The notes beneath the pieces are model-generated. The model saw only the letters and a list, made by a program, of their open reading frames with translations, was not told where the DNA came from and made no database searches. A stretch of DNA of 64,000 nt from the NCBI RefSeq assembly GCF_004745485.1, contig NZ_RHFG01000007.1:62001-126000 (forward strand), in the 5' to 3' direction. The DNA comes from Brevibacterium sp. S22. Its GTDB lineage: Bacteria > Actinomycetota > Actinomycetes > Actinomycetales > Brevibacteriaceae. Both the position numbers and the translations under genes were made by a program. Positions 31,337 to 39,506 of the stretch are shown here, piece after piece; position 1 is the first letter of the stretch; each line of letters begins with the position of its first letter.

Positions 31337-32365
31337 ATGCACATCTTGAAGAAACTGCTTGCTGCGCCGCTCCTGCTGTCTGTCGTCGCTCTGACAGGAT
31401 GCACGCCAAAGGACGGACTCGATGACTTCAACCTCATGGTCGACGTCGCTTATCTGCCGAAGCACGCACCGTTCTTCGCAGCGGAGGCTGCGGGGTTCTT
31501 TGAAGAGGAGGGATTCGATGTCTCGCTGATGCCGGGTTCCGGTTCGACCAACACCGTGACTTCCGTCGAAACCGGGAGAGTCGACGCTGGATGGGCCGAT
31601 TTCGGCGCGACCATCCTCAGCCAGGGCAAAGGAGCTCACGTTAAGCAGGTGAACCTGCTTCAAGCCCGATCTGCATATGCGACTATCGCACTCGAGAGTT
31701 CGGGTATCGAAACCTGGGAGGATATGAAGGGCAAGACAGTGGCCACCGAAGGCGCCGGTGCCATGACGGCGATGTGGCCGCTCGCGCTTGAACGCAGTGG
31801 CCTCAAGCAGGATGACGTCAATGTCGTCCACGCCACCGGCGAATCGAAGATTCCAGGCCTGTTGGCCGATCGTTGGGATGCGAACCTAGCGCTCTACGTC
31901 TCCGACGAGCCCGCTCTGATGGCACTCGGTGAGAAGGCGAACATCCTCAAATGGTCTGACGTCGGCATCGACCTCTACGGCAACGGCATCGTTGTCTCGG
32001 ATGATTCCCTGAAGAATGATCCCGAGCGAGTTGAGCGGTTTAACCGCGCTATGCAGAAGGGCTTTCTCTGGGCCTGCGACCACCCGGAACAGACTGCAGA
32101 GGACTTCACGAAGGAAGTCCAAGGGTACGAACCGGAGACCGTGACTTATGCGCTCAAGTCGCAATGCGAATTGAACTGGGCCACCGGAAAGTCAGACGAT
32201 CAGTTCGGTGTGATGACTGACGATGGAGTTGGGCAGATGCTGAGCGTGGCCACTGACTTCCTCGGTCTCGAGAATTCGACCGACCTCACGGTCGACGACA
32301 TCTATTCGAACGACTACATCGACCCGATTCGCCATGACGAAGACGTTGCGGCACCTACAAAGTGA
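31337..32365 (+). CDS. NMT1/THI5-like ABC substrate-binding lipoprotein
   Basis: 342 residues. Lipoprotein signal with lipobox Ala-Leu-Thr-Gly-Cys at about 18-22. The mature part is an NMT1/SsuA-type binding fold: Val-Ala-Tyr-Leu-Pro-Lys-His-Ala-Pro-Phe-Phe-Ala-Ala-Glu-Ala-Ala-Gly-Phe-Phe, then Gly-Ser-Gly-Ser-Thr-Asn-Thr-Val and Gly-Lys-Thr-Val-Ala. Such proteins bind pyrimidine precursors, sulfonates, riboflavin-like compounds or other small heterocycles. Ligand undetermined. It starts 11 nt after the permease stop with gaggcgg as ribosome site. Confidence 0.88.
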   Translation: MHILKKLLAAPLLLSVVALTGCTPKDGLDDFNLMVDVAYLPKHAPFFAAEAAGFFEEEGFDVSLMPGSGSTNTVTSVETGRVDAGWADFGATILSQGKGAHVKQVNLLQARSAYATIALESSGIETWEDMKGKTVATEGAGAMTAMWPLALERSGLKQDDVNVVHATGESKIPGLLADRWDANLALYVSDEPALMALGEKANILKWSDVGIDLYGNGIVVSDDSLKNDPERVERFNRAMQKGFLWACDHPEQTAEDFTKEVQGYEPETVTYALKSQCELNWATGKSDDQFGVMTDDGVGQMLSVATDFLGLENSTDLTVDDIYSNDYIDPIRHDEDVAAPTK

Positions 32366-32378
32366 ATGGAGTAAGACC

Positions 32379-33158
32379 ATGACCACTGACTATGCGATCT
32401 CAGTCAACAACGTCGGCAAGACCTACACCTCGCGAGACGGGCAGGAGAACGTCGTCCTCAAGGGACTCGACTTTCACGTCAATCCGGGGGAGTTTGTCTC
32501 TATCGTCGGCCAGTCCGGCAGCGGGAAGACCACGCTGCTCAACACAATCTCGGGTCTACAGGAAGCCTCTGAAGGTGAGATCCTCATCCGCGGACGCGAG
32601 ATCAGCGCCGCGCTCAAGGACATCGGGATGGTTTTCCAGAGTCCGGTCCTCCTGCCCTGGCGGAATAATCGCGACAATGTCCTCCTGCCCTTGGAATTTC
32701 GTGACGCCGTCACATCGGAATCCAAGGACCACGCCATGGAACTGCTGCACATGGTCGGACTCGGAGAGAAGGCGACCCGGTACTCCTACGAACTCAGTGG
32801 TGGGATGCAACAGCGCGTCGCCATCTGCCGCGCGTTGGTTTCACGTCCCGAAATCCTCCTCATGGATGAGCCATTCGGCGCGCTCGATGCGATGACACGC
32901 GATTCGATGAACTTCGAGATCCAGCGGATCTGGCGCCGCACGGGCTGCAGTGTCCTCTTCGTCACTCACAGCATCTCCGAAGCCGTTTGGCTGGCAGATC
33001 GAGTCGTTGTCGTCGGCGATCGTCCGGGGCGGATCGTCGCCGACGTCAAAGTGGACATCGAACGTCCCCGCGCGAAAGAGCACAAATTCTCAGAGAACTT
33101 CGCCAGTTACGTGGCGGAAATCGAATCCCACATCGGCGTCACCGCCGGAATCAGCTGA
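32379..33158 (+). CDS. ABC transporter ATPase, SsuB/TauB/ThiZ type
   Basis: 259 residues. Walker A Gly-Gln-Ser-Gly-Ser-Gly-Lys-Thr-Thr near 44-52, Q-loop Val-Phe-Gln-Ser-Pro, signature Leu-Ser-Gly-Gly-Met-Gln-Gln-Arg near 143-150, Walker B Ile-Leu-Leu-Met-Asp-Glu-Pro near 163-169, and the His-switch in Val-Thr-His-Ser. It powers the adjacent permease. ATG 32379 has ggag upstream and follows the binding-protein stop by 13 nt. Confidence 0.92.
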   Translation: MTTDYAISVNNVGKTYTSRDGQENVVLKGLDFHVNPGEFVSIVGQSGSGKTTLLNTISGLQEASEGEILIRGREISAALKDIGMVFQSPVLLPWRNNRDNVLLPLEFRDAVTSESKDHAMELLHMVGLGEKATRYSYELSGGMQQRVAICRALVSRPEILLMDEPFGALDAMTRDSMNFEIQRIWRRTGCSVLFVTHSISEAVWLADRVVVVGDRPGRIVADVKVDIERPRAKEHKFSENFASYVAEIESHIGVTAGIS

Positions 33159-33277
33159 GCGGTCCGCCTGTTCGGCCCGACGAACGCACGACAGGGACGG
33201 CAGGCAGGGATCCTTCGGTGCAAGGCACATTGCACGAGGCGAGCACGTCTCAAGGAAGATATGGAGTTGGAAACGCA

Positions 33278-34927
33278 ATGATCAAACTGACAACCGACAA
33301 GACGCGTCTGGCAGACTCGTTCGGACTAGATGCCCAGAAGAGCCTTCTGTTCTCTGCGATTCGCCTTGATTCGAGTCCCCTGGTTGCACCGATCGTCGCC
33401 GACACGACTGACGGCGAGGTGCTGCTTGTTCGTCAGCAGGAGCAGGGAAACGCCCTGTCCGCCGGGGTGCCGAAGGAGCGGATGAGATTCTATGCGCCGT
33501 GGGTGACGATCGATCCTCGAATTGTTGCCGATACACCGGCCGCAGCATCACTCTCGACATTGGTTGAGGAGCTCGCAGAAGGGGGTCAGGTCGGTCTCGA
33601 CTCCGGTGTCGTCATGAAGCACTACTCGACGTTGTCGAGGAGCCTCGATGTCGTCGCCGACAAACAGCCCACGACTCCGGTTGTCGCCTATGAGATCGAT
33701 ACCGCCGCGGTTCTTGAACGCTTCTCCCGCTGGCGTGAGCTCGGAGCCGAGACTGCGACGCGGCTCATCGCCGACGTCGAACACCTTGACGGACTGGACA
33801 AGGAGATCCAGTCGCGGACCAATACTCGGTACTCGGCTCTGCAGTCGATGGCGAAGGATCGCGGGCTCGATGCCGTCATCATCTCCGCTCCGCCAAACTT
33901 CAGCGAGGTCGTCGGAACTCAGCAGAGCGAAGATCAACTGGCGATTTGGTCCACTCAGGAAGAGAAACTCTATGTTCTCGCTCCGGAGACCGCACACGGC
34001 GTGTCCGGTGCTCCGATCGGCCGCTTCGCCGGGTTCGGTGCGGCAGCTGTGGCACTGGCTAATGGTAATCAAATCGGCGTTGAGGAGGAATGGATCGCAA
34101 CCGGACTGGCGCTCGAACTCGAATCCGAAGGCGCCGTCCTCAGCGAGCTGTCGACCGCTCTCGGTCACTGGCGCGACATTCGTGACCACGAAGACCTCGG
34201 GTTCCAGATCGTCGCTGCTAGGTGCAGCGTCTTCGCCATCGAAGAGGCTCTGAAATGGGCGGAGGAGTCCTTGGAAGCGGGACTTGAGTTCACCGAGCTA
34301 GACATCTACGCGCGCTACGTGGACAAGATCGTCGAATTTCGCACCGACAACGTGATTCCATTCGCGATCGAACCGTACTTCACCAACTTGCATTCCTCGA
34401 ACAGAATGCTGTTCCCCGGACCTCCCGTCGACTTCCCGATCAACGATGACACGAAGTGCATCCAACTCGACGCCGGTGTGCGGATCACCTTCGACGGGAT
34501 CACTGTGGCGACTTCCGACATGGCACGCTCGCTTCCGCGCACTGACGGCGCCAAAGAGGCCTATGAGTTCTTCTTCGACGTGGTCCGCGAGGGAATCATC
34601 GGCCAGCTGCGCCCCGGCGTCGTGTGCGAGGAGGTTCACGAGGGGACCTTGGACTATCTGGCATCCCACCTCAAACGGATGATCGAGATCGGCATGCTCG
34701 GTGAGGACGTGGACTTCAACACGGAATACCGCAAGCGCAACGTCGGGCACCTCATGGGCAAGCAGGAGTCGTTTGCCAACGAGCTGCGCCCCGGCTACAA
34801 GCACGTCCTGGACGTCGGATCCTTCGGCGCCGCGGAGATCCCTTGGCGGTACGGTGATGTGGCGATCGGCACCGAGGACCTCTGGTACATCGGGTCTGAC
34901 CGAACCTACATCCTCTCGAAGCGCTGA
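33278..34927 (+). CDS. M24 metallopeptidase-family enzyme with an extended N-terminus
   Basis: 549 residues, longer than usual bacterial creatinase/prolidase relatives. The C-terminal pita-bread domain (about 315-549) has the five metal ligands in order: Asp398, Asp414, His491, Glu520 and Glu533. The region before it appears to hold two creatinase-N-like units (about 10-165 and 185-310), an arrangement reminiscent of three-domain aminopeptidase P. The enzyme may be an Xaa-Pro peptidase or an amidino/imide hydrolase such as creatinase or ectoine hydrolase. Co-transcription with the ABC importer suggests that it processes the imported compound. ATG 33278 is chosen as the start of the conserved part. 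Two terminators follow. Confidence 0.82.
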   Translation: MIKLTTDKTRLADSFGLDAQKSLLFSAIRLDSSPLVAPIVADTTDGEVLLVRQQEQGNALSAGVPKERMRFYAPWVTIDPRIVADTPAAASLSTLVEELAEGGQVGLDSGVVMKHYSTLSRSLDVVADKQPTTPVVAYEIDTAAVLERFSRWRELGAETATRLIADVEHLDGLDKEIQSRTNTRYSALQSMAKDRGLDAVIISAPPNFSEVVGTQQSEDQLAIWSTQEEKLYVLAPETAHGVSGAPIGRFAGFGAAAVALANGNQIGVEEEWIATGLALELESEGAVLSELSTALGHWRDIRDHEDLGFQIVAARCSVFAIEEALKWAEESLEAGLEFTELDIYARYVDKIVEFRTDNVIPFAIEPYFTNLHSSNRMLFPGPPVDFPINDDTKCIQLDAGVRITFDGITVATSDMARSLPRTDGAKEAYEFFFDVVREGIIGQLRPGVVCEEVHEGTLDYLASHLKRMIEIGMLGEDVDFNTEYRKRNVGHLMGKQESFANELRPGYKHVLDVGSFGAAEIPWRYGDVAIGTEDLWYIGSDRTYILSKR

Positions 34928-34987
34928 GGCGGGCCTCTCCACTTCGCGGCGCACCCGGCAGGACGCTCATCGCTTTGTAAGTTGAAT

Positions 34988-35021
34988 GGGGCGGACATTC
35001 CCACAAAGGAGTGTCCGCCCC
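34988..35021. terminator. Intrinsic terminator after the ABC/M24 operon
   Basis: A perfect 10-bp GC stem (GGGGCGGACA / TGTCCGCCCC) with a 14-nt loop, 60 nt after the M24 stop. It is one of two hairpins separating convergent operons. Confidence 0.75.
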
Positions 35022-35087
35022 GTTGCGTAGATTGAAGATGGTAGAAGCGTGCGATGTAGCTGTCTTCAGGTCAGCAGGGATTTGAAA

Positions 35088-35119
35088 AGCGGTCCGGTCG
35101 TTGAATCGACCGGACCGCT
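35088..35119. terminator. Intrinsic terminator with T-tract (AGCGGTCCGGTCG stem)
   Basis: A perfect 13-bp stem with a 6-nt loop followed on the plus strand by ctccttttgt, a good rho-independent terminator for the rightward operon. On the minus strand it lies 30 nt beyond the stop of the ALDH-RidA gene and may also serve it, though the A-rich left flank (tttgaaa) is weaker. Confidence 0.8.
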
Positions 35120-35149
35120 CTCCTTTTGTGCTGTCAGCTTCGCAGCTGA

Positions 35150-37306
35150 TCAGCTGGGGCGGTTTTCACCTGGACTCTTGAGCTTGATCACTGCTTCGAT
35201 CTCTACCGGTGAGTTCGCCGGCAGGCGGGGTACTCCCAGCGCTGTGCGTGCGTGACGACCAGCGTCCCCGAGAGCGTCGACGAGGAGTTTGGAGGCTCCT
35301 TCGGCAACGATGGGGTGTTTGCTGAAGGCTGCCGGACTGGCCACATAGACGTTGAGCTTGGCGATGGTCTCGATATTGTCGAGGCCGAGGTTCGACTCCA
35401 GCTGGGCGATGAGATTCACCGCGCACAACTGAGCTGCCGCAATTCCATCGTCAACGCTCAGATCTTCGCCGACGACTCCCTGGACAGGTACCTTTCCATT
35501 CTGTTTGGCGATCTGCCCCGAGACGAATGCCAACTCGCCGGCGACGGTCACCGTCTTGTAACTATAGCTGGCGGGGTTGGCCTCGGGCAGGTCGAATCCG
35601 AGGGCGTCGAGACGGCGACGCACACTGTCTGCGAAGGACTCTGCCGAGGTTGCCGCTGCTGTTGCCTCCGAGCCGCCGTCCTGTGCAGTGGTGTATCGGC
35701 CATCGACCACCCGGGCCACAGCCCAGGGATTGGCCTCTTGAAGCACCGGAGGCAGGATCGGCTCGGGGATGTTCTGGTAGGCGACCGGGCGGAGGAAGCG
35801 GTCGATCGCAGTTGCGCCCACCGAGGTGGTCTGCGGAGCCGAGGTCGCTGGGAACGGTCCACCGTGGATCATCGCATGGCCGACGTCGACTCCGGTCGGC
35901 CAGCCGTTGACGATGATGCGCCCGACGGCGAGTTCGAGCGCGCGCACGAGTGGCTCTGCCGCGCCGGTGTCCCGCTCATCCATCTGCAGCGTCGCCGTCA
36001 GCTGCCCTTCGAGCTCTGCGACGACAGGTTCCAGCTCATCAGTCGAGTCGTAGCGCACGACGAGGGCCGCGGACCCGAAAATCTCATTCTGCAGATCCCT
36101 GTTCGACGCGAAGTCCCTGATCGACGTCGTGAACACACGAGGTCCGGGCGCATTGAGCGTCTCTCCGTCCGACCCCTGCGCCAGTGTCGAGACTCCCGGC
36201 TGAACTGAAAGTTGGTCGACGCCTCGCTGCCAGGCTGTCGCGATCGAAGGAGTGAGCATCGTCTGGCCCTTTGCGGCGGCGAAATCCTCTGCGATGCGAG
36301 CTGTGAGTGCGTCTCCGCGGACGCCATTGGGAACGAAGAGGATGCCTGGGGAGGTGCACAGCTGACCGGAGGACCCGGTCACTGCGCCGAAGAAGCCCTG
36401 GGCCACCTCGGCGACGTCATCGGCAATCGCTCCGGGCAGGACGAACACGGGATTGATCGAACTCATCTCCGCATAGACAGGGATCGGCGTGGGGCGAGCT
36501 GCGGCGGTGGCCGACAGTGCGAGTCCGGCAGTCCTGGATCCGGTGAAACCGACGGCTGTGATCCGGTGGTCCGCTGCCAGCTGCTGGCCGACCTCGGCGC
36601 CCGCTCCGTAGACGAGTGAGAAGACGCCGGGGTGGAGCCCGCTGTCACGGACGGCGCGTGTGATGGCGGCACCGACCAGTTCGTTAGTTCCGGGGTGGGC
36701 ATTGTGGGCCTTGACGATGACGGGGCAGCCTGCGGCCAGAGCTGAAGCGGTGTCTCCGCCTGCCGTCGAGAACGCGAGCGGGAAATTGCTCGCGCCGAAG
36801 ACAGCGACGGGGCCCAGAGGGACCTTGCGCTGACGGATATCGGGGCGTGGCAATGGTGAGCGATCAGGGAGAGCGGGGTCGATGCGCACGCCGTGGGCAT
36901 CTCCGAGCCGGACGACGGACGCGAACAGGCGCAGCTGGTTGGCGGTTCTTGTGATCTCGCCGTTCAGGCGGCCGGCGGGAAGACCGGTTTCCCGGCCGGC
37001 GCGATCGACGATGCGCTGTGCGTCGGATTCGATGTTGGCGGCGATGCTCTCAAGGAATGATGCGCGGATCTCCGGTGCGGTGGTGCGGTACGAGGCGAAG
37101 GCTTCGTGTGCAACAGAGATAGCGGTCGATACCTGCTCCTCGGTGAGGAGGGTGTATTCGGGCTCCAGCGTTTCGCCGGTCGCCGGGTTGACCGCGCGGG
37201 TGGTCTGTCCCTGTCCCGCCGTCACTGTACCAGCGACAATCGATGAGCCGGAGATTGCTGTGTCGACGTCCGAGTCGGTCGTCGTGGTGGTGAGCTGCGT
37301 CGTCAT
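35150..37306 (-). CDS. Aldehyde dehydrogenase (2-oxoglutarate semialdehyde type) fused to a C-terminal RidA domain
   Basis: 718 residues in one uninterrupted frame. Residues about 30-537 are an aldehyde dehydrogenase of the alpha-ketoglutaric-semialdehyde group: Asn173 in Gly-Ala-Ser-Asn-Phe-Pro, general base Glu280, catalytic Cys317 in Ser-Gly-Gln-Leu-Cys-Thr-Ser-Pro. After a Ser/Ala/Thr linker (about 540-560), residues about 561-715 are a RidA/YjgF imine-hydrolase domain with Phe-Val-Ser-Gly-Gln, the key Arg687 in His-Ala-Arg-Thr-Ala and Val-Glu-Ile-Glu at 701-704. Both active sites look intact. The gene follows 5-dehydro-4-deoxyglucarate dehydratase, whose product is this semialdehyde, so the ALDH half should make 2-oxoglutarate. 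The RidA half may destroy reactive enamine/imine by-products; that is inference. ATG 37306. Confidence 0.88.
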   Translation of the reverse strand: MTTQLTTTTTDSDVDTAISGSSIVAGTVTAGQGQTTRAVNPATGETLEPEYTLLTEEQVSTAISVAHEAFASYRTTAPEIRASFLESIAANIESDAQRIVDRAGRETGLPAGRLNGEITRTANQLRLFASVVRLGDAHGVRIDPALPDRSPLPRPDIRQRKVPLGPVAVFGASNFPLAFSTAGGDTASALAAGCPVIVKAHNAHPGTNELVGAAITRAVRDSGLHPGVFSLVYGAGAEVGQQLAADHRITAVGFTGSRTAGLALSATAAARPTPIPVYAEMSSINPVFVLPGAIADDVAEVAQGFFGAVTGSSGQLCTSPGILFVPNGVRGDALTARIAEDFAAAKGQTMLTPSIATAWQRGVDQLSVQPGVSTLAQGSDGETLNAPGPRVFTTSIRDFASNRDLQNEIFGSAALVVRYDSTDELEPVVAELEGQLTATLQMDERDTGAAEPLVRALELAVGRIIVNGWPTGVDVGHAMIHGGPFPATSAPQTTSVGATAIDRFLRPVAYQNIPEPILPPVLQEANPWAVARVVDGRYTTAQDGGSEATAAATSAESFADSVRRRLDALGFDLPEANPASYSYKTVTVAGELAFVSGQIAKQNGKVPVQGVVGEDLSVDDGIAAAQLCAVNLIAQLESNLGLDNIETIAKLNVYVASPAAFSKHPIVAEGASKLLVDALGDAGRHARTALGVPRLPANSPVEIEAVIKLKSPGENRPS

Positions 37307-37334
37307 GAGTGACCTCTGTTCCTGATAGCGATGT

Positions 37335-37366
37335 CGGCGCCGACCGGCTCAAGCCGATCGGCGCCG
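37335..37366. promoter_or_regulatory. Intercistronic hairpin between dehydratase and ALDH-RidA genes
   Basis: 15-nt arms (CGGCGCCGACCGGCT and partner, one mismatch) with a 2-nt spacer lie in the 111-bp gap upstream of the ALDH-RidA start. It could stabilise or attenuate the downstream message and set unequal expression of the two enzymes. No T-tract is visible. Confidence 0.55.
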
Positions 37367-37417
37367 ATCTGTGGGTGTGTGGCTGTCTCAGTGGTGGTTG
37401 CGTGGAGACTCGACAGC

Positions 37418-38365
37418 TCAGGCGACCGCGGATGCGGCGCGGTCGAGTCGGATGTCGGCAGCGGACATGACCTGCTCGAGATCTTGCAGATCTGCTTCGG
37501 TGAGGTTCTGCAGGGGAGGCCGGACCGGTCCGCAGTCGCGGCCGATGACCTTAAGGCCGCCCTTGACGATGGAGACGCCGTAGCCGGCGACTCGCTCGCG
37601 GATCTTCGAGTAGGGCAGGACGAAGGAGTTGAGCTTCTCTGTCACGGCGGCGCGATCCTGCCTGCGGACTGCGGCGTAGAAGTCGAGAGCGAATTCGGGT
37701 GCGAAGTTGAACATGGCCGACGAGTAGGTGCTCATTCCCAGCTGCAGCAGCGGCAGTGCATAGACTTCGGCGGTCGGGAGCCCACCGAGGTAGAAGAGAC
37801 GATCGCCGGTGCGGGCATAGACTTTCGTCAGCTGCTCGATGTCGCCGAGGGCATCCTTGAATCCGATGAAGTTCTCGTGGGTGTCGGCGAGGCGCTCAAC
37901 GGTCTCGGGCGAGTAGACCGCGTTGGCGCGGTTGTAGACGATGACGCCGATCTTCGTTGCCCTGCAGATGGCGGATACGTGCTCGAAGAGTCCGTCTTGG
38001 CTGCATTCGGTGAGGTAGGGAGGGAGAACGAGCAGGCCCTCTGCCCCGGCTGCCTCGGCATCGATCGCATTCTGCACGGCCTGCGTAGTGGCGCCCCCTG
38101 CCGAAGCGAGGACCGGAACCTCGGGCCGGGAGTTCGAGACCGCCAGGCCCACGACCTGCTTCGCTTCCGGGGGAGTGAGACTGAATCCCTCACCGGTTCC
38201 GCCTGCGGCGAAGAGACCTGCGACGTCGAAGCTAGACTGCCACGCGATGTGGTCGGAGTAGGCGCCGGAATCGATTGACAAGTCAGAGTGGAATGCGGTC
38301 GCAGGGAAGGAGAGCAGGCCGTCCTTGAGGTGGTCGGCGAGTTCTTGAGGCTGGTAGTTGGCCAC
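37418..38365 (-). CDS. kdgD: 5-dehydro-4-deoxyglucarate dehydratase (DapA superfamily)
   Basis: 315 residues, class I aldolase-type barrel. Schiff-base Lys170 in Gly-Phe-Lys-Asp-Ala-Leu-Gly-Asp, with Tyr144 in Val-Ile-Val-Tyr-Asn-Arg. Other strong matches to this enzyme are Leu-Leu-Ser-Phe-Pro-Ala-Thr near 17-23, Phe-Ala-Ala-Gly-Gly-Thr-Gly-Glu near 52-59 and Tyr-Leu-Gly-Gly-Leu-Pro-Thr-Ala-Glu-Val-Tyr near 195. It removes water and CO2 from 5-dehydro-4-deoxy-D-glucarate to give 2-oxoglutarate semialdehyde, the last-but-one step of glucarate/galactarate breakdown. GTG start 38365 with aaggacg upstream. A related pyrroline-hydroxycarboxylate deaminase is possible but the motifs fit less well. 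No glucarate dehydratase gene is seen nearby. Confidence 0.87.
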   Translation of the reverse strand: MANYQPQELADHLKDGLLSFPATAFHSDLSIDSGAYSDHIAWQSSFDVAGLFAAGGTGEGFSLTPPEAKQVVGLAVSNSRPEVPVLASAGGATTQAVQNAIDAEAAGAEGLLVLPPYLTECSQDGLFEHVSAICRATKIGVIVYNRANAVYSPETVERLADTHENFIGFKDALGDIEQLTKVYARTGDRLFYLGGLPTAEVYALPLLQLGMSTYSSAMFNFAPEFALDFYAAVRRQDRAAVTEKLNSFVLPYSKIRERVAGYGVSIVKGGLKVIGRDCGPVRPPLQNLTEADLQDLEQVMSAADIRLDRAASAVA

Positions 38366-38386
38366 GGAATGACGTCCTTGTTAGTC

Positions 38387-38425
38387 GGGATGGTGATCCC
38401 ACTGTAAGAACGAGGAATGATTCCT
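38387..38425. promoter_or_regulatory. Two dyads in the dehydratase leader, candidate LysR/operator sites
   Basis: GGGAT-ggtg-ATCCC at 38387-38400 and AGGAAT-g-ATTCCT at 38413-38425 lie in the 106-bp gap between the LysR gene and the dehydratase start, next to an A/T-rich stretch (attatttagatatgc). They suggest a separate regulated promoter for the dehydratase/ALDH-RidA pair. Confidence 0.5.
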
Positions 38426-38471
38426 GTCCAAGATTATTTAGATATGCATTGATGCCTTGAAAGTATCGTTT

Positions 38472-39350
38472 TCACTCTCCGCGAATTAACGCGAGGACCT
38501 CTTTGAGCGCCGGATTGCGGGACTCCGGATTCCAGATCGCATGAAGCTCGACGACGTCTTGCGGTGCGTCGCGCAGCGGAACATAGGTGACACCTTCGAC
38601 ACCGAGGCGCGCAGCGGACTCTGAGACGACGGCGATGCCGCGACCTGCTGCGACGAGATTGACGATGGTCAGGATCTGGCTGAGCGAATGCGCAACTTCG
38701 TTGGCTTCGACGTCGATATAGCGGACGGTGAGATCGTAGAAATATCGAGCCTTCAGCGCATCGTGCATGAGCAGTCGCTGACCGGCGATCTCCTTCGTCT
38801 CCAGCGACTCGCGCGAGGCGAACTCGTGGTCGGAGGGAACTGCCAGAACCAACTGTTCGGACAGGATGAGGGTCGCGTCGATGGTCTCGGGTATTCGACC
38901 GACCCGGCCCAGGCCGATGTCGATCCTGCCCTCCGACAGCGCTTTGACCTGTTCGCCTGTGACCATTTCGGCGATCTCGACGCTCACGCCGGGGAGTTGC
39001 TCCGCCAAGGTCGAGACCAGGCCGCCGAGGACCCCGAACGTCGATACCGCAGTGCACCCGATGGTGATCTGACCCCACGAACCCTCGGCGATCTTTTGAG
39101 CTCGCCTGGGGGCCCGTTCGACCGAGGCGAGCAGACCGTAGGCCTCTGCGAGGAAGGCATCGCCCGCTGGCGTCAGGGTGACGGTGCGATTGTTGCGTTC
39201 GAAGAGGTGGACACCGATCGATTTCTCCAGCTTCTGAATCTGCCTGCTCAAAGGAGGCTGGGTCATATTCAGTTCTTCAGCAGCGCGTCCGAAATGAAGG
39301 TTTTCGGCCACCGCGATGAAGCCGGTGATCTGTGCCAAAGTGAACTGCAT
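38472..39350 (-). CDS. LysR-family transcriptional regulator
   Basis: 292 residues. N-terminal HTH (about 1-60; Phe-Gly-Arg-Ala-Ala-Glu-Glu-Leu-Asn-Met-Thr-Gln-Pro-Pro-Leu-Ser-Arg-Gln-Ile) and a periplasmic-binding-like effector domain (about 88-290). It closely follows the CbnR/CatR/BenM style of LysR proteins. ATG 39350 gives the usual LysR start; GTG 39377 is an in-frame alternative. It is encoded upstream of, and on the same strand as, the dehydratase and ALDH-RidA genes and is their likely activator. Inducer probably an intermediate of the pathway. Confidence 0.85.
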   Translation of the reverse strand: MQFTLAQITGFIAVAENLHFGRAAEELNMTQPPLSRQIQKLEKSIGVHLFERNNRTVTLTPAGDAFLAEAYGLLASVERAPRRAQKIAEGSWGQITIGCTAVSTFGVLGGLVSTLAEQLPGVSVEIAEMVTGEQVKALSEGRIDIGLGRVGRIPETIDATLILSEQLVLAVPSDHEFASRESLETKEIAGQRLLMHDALKARYFYDLTVRYIDVEANEVAHSLSQILTIVNLVAAGRGIAVVSESAARLGVEGVTYVPLRDAPQDVVELHAIWNPESRNPALKEVLALIRGE

Positions 39351-39447
39351 CGCTCGCTCGTTTTCTTCCGGGGCCACTGCCTGTACTGTTCAGCAGTGTA
39401 TCGGGCGTGCGGCACCTAGATTTCAGCTGTCGGCAACGCCTTCCGTA

Positions 39448-39503
39448 CTACCCGACGGCGGCTCAGCAACCTGGCGCCAGGTTGCTGAGCCGCCGTCACG
39501 TAG
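39448..39503. repeat. Palindromic repeat A, copy 4
   Basis: The inner 44 bp (39454-39497) are a perfect palindrome identical in core to copy 5. It ends 3 nt from the TAA stop of the leftward alcohol dehydrogenase gene and separates the LysR module from the phosphonate module. Confidence 0.92.
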
Positions 39504-39506
39504 CAA

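Noticed and set aside
37418..38365. Dihydrodipicolinate synthase or N-acetylneuraminate lyase
   Set aside because: Belongs to the same superfamily, but the Gly-Leu-Pro-Thr-Ala-Glu-Val-Tyr and Ala-Ala-Gly-Gly-Thr-Gly-Glu patterns and the downstream semialdehyde dehydrogenase point to 5-dehydro-4-deoxyglucarate dehydratase.
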